A stretch of DNA of 64,000 nucleotides from Phycicoccus sp. Soil802 (GTDB lineage: Bacteria > Actinomycetota > Actinomycetes > Actinomycetales > Dermatophilaceae), in NCBI RefSeq assembly GCF_001429605.1, contig NZ_LMSS01000008.1, positions 62,001-126,000 on the forward strand, read 5' to 3'. Below, piece after piece: positions 45,405 through 57,301 of this stretch. The notes beneath the pieces were generated by a model. That model saw nothing but the letters and a program-made list of their open reading frames with translations, was not told the origin of the DNA and made no database searches. Position numbers and translations under genes: made by a program. How positions within the stretch are numbered: the stretch's first letter is position 1; each line of letters opens with the position of its first letter.

Positions 45405-45956
45405 TCAGAGGGTGCGGAGCATGCGGGTGTTGCCGAGGGTGTTCGGCTTGACCCGCTCGAGGTCGAGGAACTCGGCGACACCCTCGTCGTAGGAGCGGAC
45501 CAGCTCGGCATAGACCTCGGGCTCGACCGCCTGCCCCTCGATCACCTCGAAGCCGTGCCGGGTGAAGAAGTCCACCTCGAAGGTCAGGCAGAACAGCCGC
45601 TCGACCCCGAGTGCCCGGGCGTCGGCGACGAGCGCCTCCATCAGCAGCGACCCGACGCCATGGCCCTTGGCCTCGGGCCGGACCGCCAGCGTGCGGATCT
45701 CGGCAAGGTCCTCCCACATGACGTGCAGGGCGCCACAGCCCACGACGACGCCGTCCTGCTCGGCCACCCGGAACTGCTGGAGCGCCTCGTAGTAGGTCAC
45801 GGCGTCCTTGGACACCAGGACCCGGGAGTCGGCATGCGGCCGGACGATCTCGCGGATCGTCCGGATGTCACTCGTGCGCGCCGCCCGGATCGTGACCGGC
45901 CCAGCCGGCTGAGGGCCGTCCGGCGCGGTGGGCTCGGGCGCGCTGGCCTCAGGCAC
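45405..45956 (-). CDS. argA: Amino-acid N-acetyltransferase (N-acetylglutamate synthase)
   Basis: A 183-residue GNAT enzyme making N-acetylglutamate, the first step of arginine synthesis. It closely follows the short actinobacterial ArgA (Rv2747 type): VVGCGALHVMWEDLAEIRTLAV, RPEAKGHGVGSLLMEAL, CLTFEVDFFTRHGFEVIEG and the ending SYDEGVAEFLDLERVKPNTLGN, each a separate conserved block. GTG start, overlapping the LCP stop by 8 bases. The N-terminal 18 residues are Pro/Ala-rich. Confidence 0.9.
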   Translation of the reverse strand: MPEASAPEPTAPDGPQPAGPVTIRAARTSDIRTIREIVRPHADSRVLVSKDAVTYYEALQQFRVAEQDGVVVGCGALHVMWEDLAEIRTLAVRPEAKGHGVGSLLMEALVADARALGVERLFCLTFEVDFFTRHGFEVIEGQAVEPEVYAELVRSYDEGVAEFLDLERVKPNTLGNTRMLRTL

Positions 45957-47133
45957 CGAGGCGGCCGTTCTTCATGTCCGAGAAGATCGACCTCGCCCCC
46001 GAGCCGAGCAGCACCACGGACTGGCCCTCGCGGGTGCCGATCGCGCCCGGGACGACCTTGTTGGGCACCCCGGCCGCGGTGTTCACGTAGAGGCTGGCGC
46101 ACAGGTTGAGGACCTCGCCGACGGTGAGGTCGGTGCTCAGGTGGGGACCCATCTTCGACAGCAGTCCGGCCAGGGCGCCCGGCCCGGCCTTGCGGGCCAT
46201 GACGATGCCGGCCTTGATCAGCGCGCCCTGGTTGGCGGACCGGCCGAAGTCGCCGTTGGGCAGGTGCTTGCGCTCCCGGGCCAGGGCCAGCGCGTGCTTG
46301 GCGTCGAGCTTGTTGGTCCCCGGCTTGACGATCCGGTAGCCGTCGACGCTCTGCACGGAGCGCGCCGCGACGAAGACGATGCCCCCAAGGCTGCGGACCA
46401 TCGCCCGAAAGCCCTTGAAGCCAGTGATGACGTAACCGTCGATCGGCACGCCGCTGGCCCGCTCGATGGTGGTGACCATGCCGCCGACCCCACCGAAGAC
46501 CAGGGAGGCGTTGACCTTGGCGTTTCCACCGGTCGACAAGGGCACCCACGAGTCGCGCGGGATGCCGACGATGCCGCCGACGCCCTTCTTGGCGTCGACC
46601 CCGATGATGTGGAGCGCGTCGCCGCGGCACTTGGTCACCGGTTGCGGGTTGCGCGCGTCCGAGCCGATCGCGAGGACCCGCATGGTCGGGAACGGCGGGC
46701 GGTAGACCTTGAGCGACGGCCACCAGCCGCCGGCCACCTTCCAGGTCTTGCCGTCCTTGACGAGCAGGGTCAGGTCCTTGCCCTGCACGACGGTCGCGAT
46801 CGGCGACCCCTGCCAGGTGCCGGTGGAGCCGGCGACCTTCAGGGAGCCGGTGCGGGGCTTCCGCTTGCCCAGGGCCGCGCCCACGCTGGCGGTGGTGACG
46901 GACACCCGGCCCCCGAGGTACAAGGCGGACATCGCCGAGAGCAGGTCGGCGGGCAGACCGGCTCCGGTCACCTTCGGCGGCGCGGCGGTGGCGCTGCTCG
47001 TCGTCGACGACGGCGTCGTGGTGCTGCTCGAGGAAGCCGGCTTCGGCTTGTCACTCGAGCAGGCGGCGACGGTCAGGGGGGCGGCGACCAGCCCGAAGAG
47101 GAGGGTGCGGCGGGGGAGGGAGGACTCAGACAC
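45949..47133 (-). CDS. LytR-CpsA-Psr (LCP) family cell-wall glycopolymer ligase
   Basis: A 394-residue extracytoplasmic protein. The signal sequence has LTVAACSSD near residue 24 (possible lipobox), then a Ser/Thr linker. The LCP domain starts near residue 150: VLAIGSDARN, KCRGDALHIIGVD, GIPRDSWVPL, and the late conserved ALALARERKHL and GDFGRSANQGALI. LCP enzymes transfer teichoic acid, arabinogalactan or other polymers to peptidoglycan. The GTG is chosen because TACATT lies exactly 7 bases upstream. Confidence 0.88.
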   Translation of the reverse strand: MSESSLPRRTLLFGLVAAPLTVAACSSDKPKPASSSSTTTPSSTTSSATAAPPKVTGAGLPADLLSAMSALYLGGRVSVTTASVGAALGKRKPRTGSLKVAGSTGTWQGSPIATVVQGKDLTLLVKDGKTWKVAGGWWPSLKVYRPPFPTMRVLAIGSDARNPQPVTKCRGDALHIIGVDAKKGVGGIVGIPRDSWVPLSTGGNAKVNASLVFGGVGGMVTTIERASGVPIDGYVITGFKGFRAMVRSLGGIVFVAARSVQSVDGYRIVKPGTNKLDAKHALALARERKHLPNGDFGRSANQGALIKAGIVMARKAGPGALAGLLSKMGPHLSTDLTVGEVLNLCASLYVNTAAGVPNKVVPGAIGTREGQSVVLLGSGARSIFSDMKNGRLGA

Positions 47134-47140
47134 GCGCTCC

Positions 47141-47146
47141 AATGTA
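47141..47146 (-). promoter_or_regulatory. -10 box of leaderless LCP gene, overlapping a GTATGCCG word
   Basis: On the minus strand TACATT is followed by 7 bases and the GTG at 47133. The word copy at 47144-47151 shares three bases with this -10 box. Confidence 0.6.
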
Positions 47147-47238
47147 TGCCGCGGCCCGCGGACGATGCGAAACGGTCCGCGGTGCGCCGCGACGGGTTTG
47201 CACACGGCATACCGGCGACGCCGTGGCGGTGGGCGGAC

Positions 47239-47278
47239 GACAAGGTGGCCCGGACCATCCGGTCCGGGCCACCTCGTC
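47239..47278 (-). terminator. Terminator of the LVIVD-repeat protein gene
   Basis: 14-bp perfect stem AGGTGGCCCGGACC / GGTCCGGGCCACCT, loop ATCC, plus three outer pairs after one mismatch. It lies 23 bp past the stop at 47302. Confidence 0.85.
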
Positions 47279-47301
47279 CCCTCGCTGGTGCGGCCAGCCG
47301 G

Positions 47302-48666
47302 CTACTTCACCGAGTAGATCGGCTGGGTCTGCACGTTCAGCTGGTCCATCTTCACCATGGCGGCCCTGCTCAGGTCGGCGTCGGTGATCTTGAGGACGTC
47401 GAACCCCTTGCCGAGGTCGGAGGAGTAGACGTGGCCGTTGTAGTAGTACGACGACCAGGTCCCGCCACCGCCACCGGCCGGACCGGCCGGTCCGCGCTCG
47501 AAGTAGCCGATCTCGCGGGGATGGTCCGAGTCGGTGAAGTCCCAGAACGACGTGCCGCCCATGTACCAGGACTGCACCATCACGTCGCGTCCCTTGACCG
47601 GGATCAGCGAGCCGTTGTGGGCGACGCAGTTCTCGGAGTCGAACTGGTGCCGGGGGATCTTGTAGTAGGACCGGAAGGTGAGCTTGCGGTCCTTGCTCAG
47701 GTCGTAGATCCCGTTCGCGCCGCGGTTGGGGCCGATCGTCGCGTTGCACGTGGCCGCGCCGCCGCCGCCGAGCTCGTCGGTGAAGACGACCTTGGTGCCG
47801 GCGTTGTTGAAGGTCGCAGAGTGCCAGAACGCGAAGTTGGTGGTGTCGCGCACCCGATCGATCACCTTCGGCGCCACCGGGTCCTTGATGTCGAGGATGA
47901 TCCCGTCACCCATGCAGGCGCCCGCGGCGATCTTGCGGGCCGGGTTCACGGTGATGTCGTGGCAGCCCGAGGTGTTCGTGTAGCCACCGTCCGGGAAGAG
48001 GTTCGGGGTGGCCACGACCTTCGCACTCGTCGGCTGCTTCTTCGGCACCTCGACGATCGAGATCGAGTCGTGCGGCGGCTGGCAGTCGGGGAAGGTCGCG
48101 TTGGGCGAGTAGCTCGAGACGTAGAGGTAGTCCACCTTCGAGCCCGGGATCAGCGAGTGCGTGTGCGAACCGCATGCCGTCTCGACCGACTTGATGTACC
48201 TCGGGTTGGCCACGTCCGAGATGTCGAAGATCTTGATGCCCTCCCACGAGGACTTCTCCGTGGCCGGCTGCGGGACCGACTGGCAGGAGTCGTCGGACCG
48301 CGAGGAGTCGGTGGACAGGTAGAGCAGCGTCCCCGACACGGTCACGTCGTTCTGGGACCCGGGGCAGCTCACCTGGGTCACCATCCGCGGGGTCGCGGGC
48401 GTGGTCACGTCGTAGACCACGAACCCGTTGTAGTTGCCGACGAACGCCAGGTTGTCCTGGAAGGCGAGGTCGGTCCCGGTGGCGCCGGCCAGTGGGCCGC
48501 TGCTGGGGAGGTTGGTCAGGTGCTCGACGTTCTGGCTGCGCCCGATCTCGTCCGGCCCCAGCTGGGTACCGGACTTGCCCACGCCGTCAGCGGCGAACGC
48601 CGCGGTGGCGGGGATCGTGAGGGCGAGCGCTGCGAGGCTGGCGAGCACCGCATGGCGGGTTCTCAT
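47302..48666 (-). CDS. Secreted LVIVD-repeat beta-propeller protein
   Basis: A 454-residue exported protein with a signal peptide ending near residue 26 (TAAFAAD). It contains LVIVD-type repeats: NLAFVGNYNGFVVYDVTTPATPR given here in part, SWEGIKIFDISDVANPRY, GDGIILDIKDPVAPKV and TSFWDFTDSDHPREIGYF. Several conserved His, Cys and Asp residues (CGSHTHSL, SGCHDITVN, FWHSATFN) suggest a metal site. Divergent from a DUF305 lipoprotein gene, a frequent actinobacterial pairing. Function unknown; a role in surface copper handling is only a guess. Confidence 0.82.
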   Translation of the reverse strand: MRTRHAVLASLAALALTIPATAAFAADGVGKSGTQLGPDEIGRSQNVEHLTNLPSSGPLAGATGTDLAFQDNLAFVGNYNGFVVYDVTTPATPRMVTQVSCPGSQNDVTVSGTLLYLSTDSSRSDDSCQSVPQPATEKSSWEGIKIFDISDVANPRYIKSVETACGSHTHSLIPGSKVDYLYVSSYSPNATFPDCQPPHDSISIVEVPKKQPTSAKVVATPNLFPDGGYTNTSGCHDITVNPARKIAAGACMGDGIILDIKDPVAPKVIDRVRDTTNFAFWHSATFNNAGTKVVFTDELGGGGAATCNATIGPNRGANGIYDLSKDRKLTFRSYYKIPRHQFDSENCVAHNGSLIPVKGRDVMVQSWYMGGTSFWDFTDSDHPREIGYFERGPAGPAGGGGGTWSSYYYNGHVYSSDLGKGFDVLKITDADLSRAAMVKMDQLNVQTQPIYSVK

Positions 48667-48778
48667 CTCTGGCTCCCTGGGTGAATCGCCGGTCCCGGCA
48701 CCCCTTCAGTGTCGAGATCGTGACGATTTGTCCACCCTTTCGTCGCTGCGCGGAACCGTTCAAGGGTCTTCTGCCCCG

Positions 48779-48805
48779 TTTACGGTAAAACGTTGCTTAT
48801 AAGGT
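48779..48805 (+). promoter_or_regulatory. AT-rich promoter/operator of the DUF305 lipoprotein gene
   Basis: The inverted repeat TTTACGGTAAA (48779-48789) is followed by TATAAG/TAAGGT -10-like boxes (48798-48805). It is the most AT-rich stretch between the divergent LVIVD and DUF305 genes. GTGACGATT occurs twice, at 48720 and 48812, flanking it. Confidence 0.5.
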
Positions 48806-48841
48806 CTGTTTGTGACGATTCATCGTGGGAGGACTGTTCGC

Positions 48842-49528
48842 GTGTCGAGCCACTGCACCGCCCGGGGCTCCGCCCTCGTCGCAGCCGCCCTCCTCGGACT
48901 TGGTCTCGCCGGGTGCTCCGGCGACACGCCGGCCCCCACGACGACGGCCACCTCACCTACCGCCCCCGTGCTCCAGCCGGGCCGGCCGGGCGAGCCGAAC
49001 GCCTCGCTCACCGGCACCGCCGCGCTGCCGTCGCGCACCGGCTCCCCGAGGGAGGCCGACGTGCGGTTCATGCAGGACATGATCGTGCACCACGCCCAGG
49101 CCATCGTCATGGTCTCGCTCGTGCAGGACCGGCTCGCCGACACCCAGGTCAGGTCGCTGGCCGCCCGCATCGCCGACGAGCAGCGACCCGAGATCGACGC
49201 GATGGCCAAGTGGCTCGAGGCCAAGGGCGAGCAGGTGCCGCCACAGGCCGGCAACCCCGAGCTCGGCTCGGGCACCCACGACCACGCGGGCATGCCCGGC
49301 ATGGCGACCCAGGCCCAGCTGCGACAGCTCACGGCCGCCAGGGGCGCGGAGGCCGACCGGCTCTGGCTCACCCTGATGACGGCGCACCACGAAGGCGCAC
49401 TGCGCATGGTGGTCCAGCAGCACCGCGACGGCACCGACGACGTCGTGACCCAGCTGGGCGACGAGATCCACGTGACCCAGTCGGTGCAGATCGGCTACAT
49501 GCGCGAGATGCTCGACCGCCTCGCCTGA
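48842..49528 (+). CDS. DUF305 domain lipoprotein
   Basis: A 228-residue lipoprotein with signal and lipobox LGLGLAGCSGD near residue 25. The DUF305 four-helix domain has FMQDMIVHHAQAIVMVSLVQ and, later, LTLMTAHHEGALRMVVQQH; these paired His-His motifs with Met residues suggest ferritin-like metal (often copper) binding. The GTG at 48842 has GGGAGGA eight bases upstream; an in-frame GTG at 48812 coincides with the probable transcript start. DUF305 proteins often accompany copper-responsive genes. Confidence 0.85.
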   Translation: MSSHCTARGSALVAAALLGLGLAGCSGDTPAPTTTATSPTAPVLQPGRPGEPNASLTGTAALPSRTGSPREADVRFMQDMIVHHAQAIVMVSLVQDRLADTQVRSLAARIADEQRPEIDAMAKWLEAKGEQVPPQAGNPELGSGTHDHAGMPGMATQAQLRQLTAARGAEADRLWLTLMTAHHEGALRMVVQQHRDGTDDVVTQLGDEIHVTQSVQIGYMREMLDRLA

Positions 49529-49548
49529 CCTGCCGGTCTCACGACAGA

Positions 49549-49593
49549 GAGGCGAGGTATGCCGCGTGGTGACCACGCGGCATACCTCGCCTC
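49549..49593. terminator. Terminator made of an inverted pair of the GTATGCCG word
   Basis: A perfect 21-bp stem (49549-49569 with 49573-49593) and a TGA loop. Each arm carries CGAGGTATGCCGCGTGG or its complement, so it is built from two facing copies of the iterated word. It lies between the convergent DUF305 and clpC genes. Confidence 0.88.
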
Positions 49594-49614
49594 GATCGTG
49601 CTTGGAGTCGTGCC

Positions 49615-52137
<2,523 letters not shown>

Positions 52138-52484
52138 CTTCTGCTCCTGCCTATCGAGATCACCTCGATGCTATCCGTGCGACGCGGACCCGGCGTCAGC
52201 CTTTCGTGGACCGATACCCGATCGGGACGAAATAGGCCCTGTCGTACGACTCGTTGGGGGAACGCGGGGCGCTCCCCGACTGTTCCCCGCCCTGAGCCGA
52301 GTCGGCTCATGTTCGCCGTGGGCGGACGGAAGCGGGGTAGGCCGCCGGGCCGGCCAGGCGGCATACCCCTCCTTTATCGGGTCTAGGGACAAAGGGCGGC
52401 TTCACCCGACAAACGTTCCGGGGTGAAGCTCCCCTTTATCGGGTCACCCGATAAAGATGGGACGAGTATGCCGCGGGGCAGGGT
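52138..52484. other. Gene-free palindrome-rich region upstream of clpC
   Basis: The only gap over 300 bp. It holds CTTTATCGGGTC at 52372 and 52434, the latter forming a 23-bp palindrome with ACCCGATAAAG (to 52456). A hairpin GCTTCACCC / GGGTGAAGC lies at 52399-52429. Nested repeats GGGGAAC...GTTCCCC occur at 52257-52288 and the palindrome GAGCCGAGTCGGCTC at 52294-52308. Two GTATGCCG words are at 52359 and 52466. The half nearer clpC should contain its promoter; the other half terminates the upstream gene. Confidence 0.7.
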
Positions 52485-52997
52485 TCAGGCCGCGGGGCCC
52501 TTCTTGCGCACCTCGTCGACGTGGGCCATCGCCTCGCGCAGCTCGCCGAGCCAGCTGTCGGACTTCTCGCCGACGAGCTTGACGCACCAGGCCAGGGCCT
52601 CGGAGCGCGACTTCGCGACGCCCGCCTCGACGAGGGTGTCGAGAACCTGGCGCTCGGACTGGCGCAACCGCGTCATGACCGGGGCCGCCAGGTGGGTGAA
52701 GAGCGCCTCGGTCTCGCCGACCCGCACGCCCCACGACACCTTGCGACCGCTGAGGTGCTCCAGCTCCCGCGCGATCTCGATGCGGCGCTCGCGGGTGTCC
52801 TCCCGGAACGACTTGATCCGGCCCCGCGCGGCGATGGTGCGGTCGGTGTCGTCGGTGTCGTCGCCCAGCTCGGGCTCGGCGAGGTCACCGATGATGATGA
52901 GCTCGTCGCGGTCGCGGGTGACCTCGACGGGGCCGGTGAACCAGTCGGTGGGGAGTCGGCCCGCCAGCCAGGCTTCTGCCGTTGTCTTGGTAGTCAT
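52485..52997 (-). CDS. Conserved actinobacterial protein with RHH-like C-terminus
   Basis: A 170-residue protein I do not recognise by name. The N-terminus EAWLAGRLPTDWFTGPVEV is followed by a strand-rich, acidic part (ELIIIGDLAEPEL, DDTDDTDR), then a helical part RIEIARELEHLSGRKVSWG. The C-terminal region RQVLDTLVEAGVAKSRSEAL AWCVKLVGE looks like a ribbon-helix-helix or related helical domain. An inverted repeat (TGTAAT-N4-ATTACA) begins at its start codon, suggesting autoregulation. Homologues seem common beside clpC in actinobacteria. Confidence 0.75.
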   Translation of the reverse strand: MTTKTTAEAWLAGRLPTDWFTGPVEVTRDRDELIIIGDLAEPELGDDTDDTDRTIAARGRIKSFREDTRERRIEIARELEHLSGRKVSWGVRVGETEALFTHLAAPVMTRLRQSERQVLDTLVEAGVAKSRSEALAWCVKLVGEKSDSWLGELREAMAHVDEVRKKGPAA

Positions 52998-53012
52998 GTA
53001 ATGATGATTACA
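52997..53012 (-). promoter_or_regulatory. Inverted repeat over the start of the RHH-like gene
   Basis: TGTAAT-GATG-ATTACA, perfect 6-bp arms, ending at the start codon of the 170-residue protein. It is AT-rich in a GC-rich setting; a likely operator. Confidence 0.55.
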
Positions 53013-53065
53013 CCGTTACGCCGCGCAGGGAACGGCTGTCCGCTCACGGCGAACTCGGGCCCAGC

Positions 53066-54343
53066 TCAGCGTGGCCGCTGGTCGCTGATCCGCTTGGCCT
53101 TGCCGAGCGAGCGCTCGAGGGCGTGCGGCTCGAGGACCTCGACCTCGATCGTGACGCCGACCCGGTCCTTGACCCTCGTCCGCAGGACGCCGGCCATCGC
53201 GGCCCGCTGCTCCGGCGTCGTGTCGGCGGCAGCGGCCTCGACCCGGACCGTGAGCTCGTCCATCCGCCCCGGTCGGGTGAGCACGCAGAGGTAGTGCGGC
53301 GTCAACCCCTCGATGCTCAGCAGGTGCTCCTCGATCTGCGACGGGAAGACGTTGACTCCGCGCACGATCATCATGTCGTCACTGCGCCCGGTGATCTTCG
53401 CCATCCTGCGGAACTGCGGGAAGGCGGTCCCCGGCAGCAGGGTCGTGAGATCCCTCGTGCGGTACCGGACCACGGGCATCGCCTGCTTGCTGAGCGAGGT
53501 GAAGACCAGCTCTCCCTCCTGCCCGTCCGGAAGCACCTCGCCGGTGACCGGGTCGACCACCTCCGGGTAGAAGTGGTCCTCCCAGATGTGCAGGCCGTCC
53601 TGCGTCTCGCCCGACTCCTGGGAGACCCCGGGGCCGATCACCTCCGACAACCCGTAGATGTCGACGGCGCGGATGTTGCTGCGGCGCTGGACCTCCTCGC
53701 GCATCTGCTCGGTCCAGGGTTCGGCACCGAAGATCCCGATCTCGAGCGAGGTCGTCTTCGGGTCGATGCCCTGCGCCTCCATCTCGTCGAGGATCCCGAG
53801 GAAGTAGGACGGCGTGACCATGATGATCCGGGGCCGGAAGTCCTGGATGAGCTGCACCTGCCGCTCGGTCATGCCCCCGCTCACCGGCACCACCGTGCAG
53901 CCGAGTCGCTCGGCGCCGTAGTGGGCGCCGAGCCCCCCGGTGAACAGGCCGTACCCGTAGACGACGTGCAGCAGGTCGCCCGGTCGTCCGCCCGCCGCCT
54001 CGATCGACCGCGCCATCACCTGCGCCCACGTGTCGATGTCGTCGCGGGTGTAACCCACGACCGTGGGCTTGCCCGTCGTGCCGCTGGAGGCGTGCACCCG
54101 GACCACCTGCTCGCGCGGCACGGCGAACATCCCGAACGGGTAGTTGTCACGCAGGTCCGCCTTCGCAGTGAACGGAAAGCGCCCGAGGTCGGCCAGCTCG
54201 TGGAGGTCGTCCGGCCGCACGCCGGCGGCATCGAACGCGGCTCGGTAGTGCGGCACATTCGCGTAGGCGTGGGACAGGCTCCAGCGCATCCGGTCCAGCT
54301 GGAGCGCGCGCAGTTCCTCGACGGTGGAGACGACGTTGTCCAT
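53066..54343 (-). CDS. paaK: Phenylacetate-CoA ligase family enzyme
   Basis: A 425-residue AMP-forming acyl-CoA ligase. The P-loop is HASSGTTGKPTVVGY near residue 92; the A5 region is AVDIYGLSEVIGPGV; later are VRYRTRDLT and GRSDDMMIVRGVNVFPSQIE (hinge and C-terminal domain). The overall match is to PaaK, which activates phenylacetate for ring epoxidation, but no other paa genes are nearby, so the natural acid may differ. The ATG is 7 bases after TAGATT. Confidence 0.87.
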   Translation of the reverse strand: MDNVVSTVEELRALQLDRMRWSLSHAYANVPHYRAAFDAAGVRPDDLHELADLGRFPFTAKADLRDNYPFGMFAVPREQVVRVHASSGTTGKPTVVGYTRDDIDTWAQVMARSIEAAGGRPGDLLHVVYGYGLFTGGLGAHYGAERLGCTVVPVSGGMTERQVQLIQDFRPRIIMVTPSYFLGILDEMEAQGIDPKTTSLEIGIFGAEPWTEQMREEVQRRSNIRAVDIYGLSEVIGPGVSQESGETQDGLHIWEDHFYPEVVDPVTGEVLPDGQEGELVFTSLSKQAMPVVRYRTRDLTTLLPGTAFPQFRRMAKITGRSDDMMIVRGVNVFPSQIEEHLLSIEGLTPHYLCVLTRPGRMDELTVRVEAAAADTTPEQRAAMAGVLRTRVKDRVGVTIEVEVLEPHALERSLGKAKRISDQRPR

Positions 54344-54350
54344 GTCGAGC

Positions 54351-54356
54351 AATCTA
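54351..54356 (-). promoter_or_regulatory. -10 box of leaderless paaK-like gene
   Basis: On the minus strand TAGATT is followed by 7 bases and the ATG at 54343. Confidence 0.65.
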
Positions 54357-54430
54357 CGACGACGGTACGAGCCAACCTGAGAGTTGGCCGTGAATCCCGG
54401 TCTCCCATATCGCGCGACGAGGATCGGACG

Positions 54431-54436
54431 TACGCT
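54431..54436 (+). promoter_or_regulatory. -10 box of leaderless S1C protease gene
   Basis: TACGCT is followed by 7 bases and the GTG at 54444. Confidence 0.65.
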
Positions 54437-54443
54437 CGCAAAG

Positions 54444-55325
54444 GTGGACCGGCTCGGCTCGCCCCTAGTCGTCGATCCGCCCCAGGGGGTGGCCGACGAG
54501 GACTCCGGCGCCCCCGGTCGGCGGGCCCGCCTCACCGAGCTGGCCCGGGCCCACCGGCGGTGGCTGGTGGCCGTCCTCCTCGTCGCGGCGCTGCTCGTCG
54601 TGGGCACCTACGCGCTGACCCGAGGCCCGGAGACTCCTCCGATCACCGCCACCGACGTCGACAAGGCCGTCCAGGACGGCATCGCCAAGGCCCAGGAGGA
54701 GGCGGCCAAGGCACCCCCTGACGCGGCCGCGGCATACCAGGTCGCGCTGCCCTCACTCGTGACCATCGCGACGCGACTCACCAACTCCTCAGGTCCGCAA
54801 CGCGGCACCGGCGCCGGGGTGGTCGTGAGCGCTGACGGCTCGGTGCTGACCGCACTGCACGTGGTCGACGGAGCCACGAGCATCGAGGTGACGTTCTCGG
54901 ACGGCTCCTCGTCTCCTGCCGGGGTCAAGGAGAAGGACAAGGCCACCGACATCGCCGTGCTCGCCCCGCAACGGCTCCCCCAGGTCGTCGTCCCGGCGGT
55001 CCTCGGTGGCGGCGCGCAGGTGGGCGACCCGGTCTTCGCCCTCGGACATCCGTTGGGGCTCAACGGATCTCTCTCGGCAGGCGTGGTCTCCGCACTCGAC
55101 CGCAAGATCCGGGTCAACGACAGCCAGACCCTCGAGGGCCTGATCCAGTTCGATGCGGCCGTCAACCCCGGCAACTCGGGCGGGCCCCTGCTCGACAAGG
55201 GCGGACAGGTGATCGGGATCGTCACCGGGCTCGCGAACCCCTCCGAACAGAACTTCTTCGTCGGCATCGGCTTCGCCGTGCCCATCGCCACGGCCGGCGG
55301 CGTCGCCGGCAGCCCACCGCAGTAG
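54444..55325 (+). CDS. Membrane-anchored trypsin-like serine protease (S1C/HtrA-like, no PDZ)
   Basis: A 293-residue protease with one N-terminal membrane helix (WLVAVLLVAALLVVGTYAL, about residues 36-54), then an extracytoplasmic chymotrypsin-fold domain. The catalytic His is in LTALHVVDGA, Asp in DIAVLAP, and Ser in VNPGNSGGPLLD. No PDZ domain follows, unlike HtrA/DegP. The GTG start is supported by TACGCT-N7. It lies 24 bp before the moxR gene, and may share its operon. Confidence 0.88.
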   Translation: MDRLGSPLVVDPPQGVADEDSGAPGRRARLTELARAHRRWLVAVLLVAALLVVGTYALTRGPETPPITATDVDKAVQDGIAKAQEEAAKAPPDAAAAYQVALPSLVTIATRLTNSSGPQRGTGAGVVVSADGSVLTALHVVDGATSIEVTFSDGSSSPAGVKEKDKATDIAVLAPQRLPQVVVPAVLGGGAQVGDPVFALGHPLGLNGSLSAGVVSALDRKIRVNDSQTLEGLIQFDAAVNPGNSGGPLLDKGGQVIGIVTGLANPSEQNFFVGIGFAVPIATAGGVAGSPPQ

Positions 55326-55349
55326 CGCATCGCAACCCGAGGAGAGCGC

Positions 55350-56365
<1,016 letters not shown>

Positions 56366-56387
<22 letters not shown>

Positions 56388-57301
56388 GCACCGGACCACC
56401 CGGGTCCGGTCCGTGGACGCCACTGACCGCCGAGAGCCTGCTCCGGCGGTTGGAGTGGCGCGTCGTGCGCCGGCTCGACGGCCGGTTGCAGGGCGACTAC
56501 CGGACGCTCTTCCGCGGGACCGGGATCGATTTCACCGACCTGCGCGAGTACGAGCCGGGCGACGACCTGCGGCACATCGACTGGAACGTCACGGCTCGCA
56601 TGGACACCCCCTACGTCCGTGAGTACGTGGAGGACCGCGAGGTCACCGCCTGGCTGCTGCTCGACCGGTCGGCCTCGATGGGTTTCGGACCCGTCGACCG
56701 CCAGAAGTCGTTGGTACTGGCCGAGATCGCGACGACGATCGCCCACATCTTGACCAGGGGCGGCAACCACGTCGGCGCGGCGATGTTCGACGGCGACATC
56801 TCAACCATCCCGCCCGGGCAGGGCCGCAAGCAGGTGCTGCGGATCAGCCGGGCGCTGCTGCGCCCGCCAACCCCCAGCCCGGCCAAGGACACGACCGACC
56901 TGTCGCGGCTGCTGCGGGCAGCACTCGGCCTGGCCCGCCGCCGCTCGCTCCTGGTGATCGTCTCCGACTTCATCACCCAGCCGGGGTGGGAGCAGCCCCT
57001 GTCGCTGCTGACCCGGCGGCACGACGTCGTCGCCATCCAGGTGGTCGACCCCCGTGAGTCCGAGCTTCCGGCAGTCGGCATGGTCTACGTCGAGGATGCC
57101 GAGACCGGTGAGCAGATCTTCGTCGACACCAACGACCCGGTCTTCAGGGAGCGGCTGGCGGCAGCGTCGCAGCAGCGCCAGGAGGAGCTCGTCGCCGCCG
57201 CCCGGAGGGCCGGCACCGACATCCATCCCGTCGCGACCGATGACGACCTCGTGCGAGCCCTGGTCCGCATCTCTGAGCTGCGGCGACGGAGGCGGCGATG
57301 A
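56366..57301 (+). CDS. DUF58 domain protein
   Basis: A 311-residue protein with the DUF58 signature YEPGDDLRHIDWNVTARM near residue 57 and a degenerate VWA-like fold beginning at TAWLLLDRSASMGFG. The GTG start overlaps the moxR 3' end by 22 bases, and its stop overlaps the next gene by 4. DUF58 proteins bridge MoxR and VWA partners. No membrane helix is seen, so it is probably cytoplasmic. Confidence 0.87.

Noticed and set aside
45928-48684. Plus-strand open frame of about 900 codons opposite the LCP and LVIVD genes
   Set aside because: Crosses two opposite-strand genes and their terminator, with no recognisable motif.
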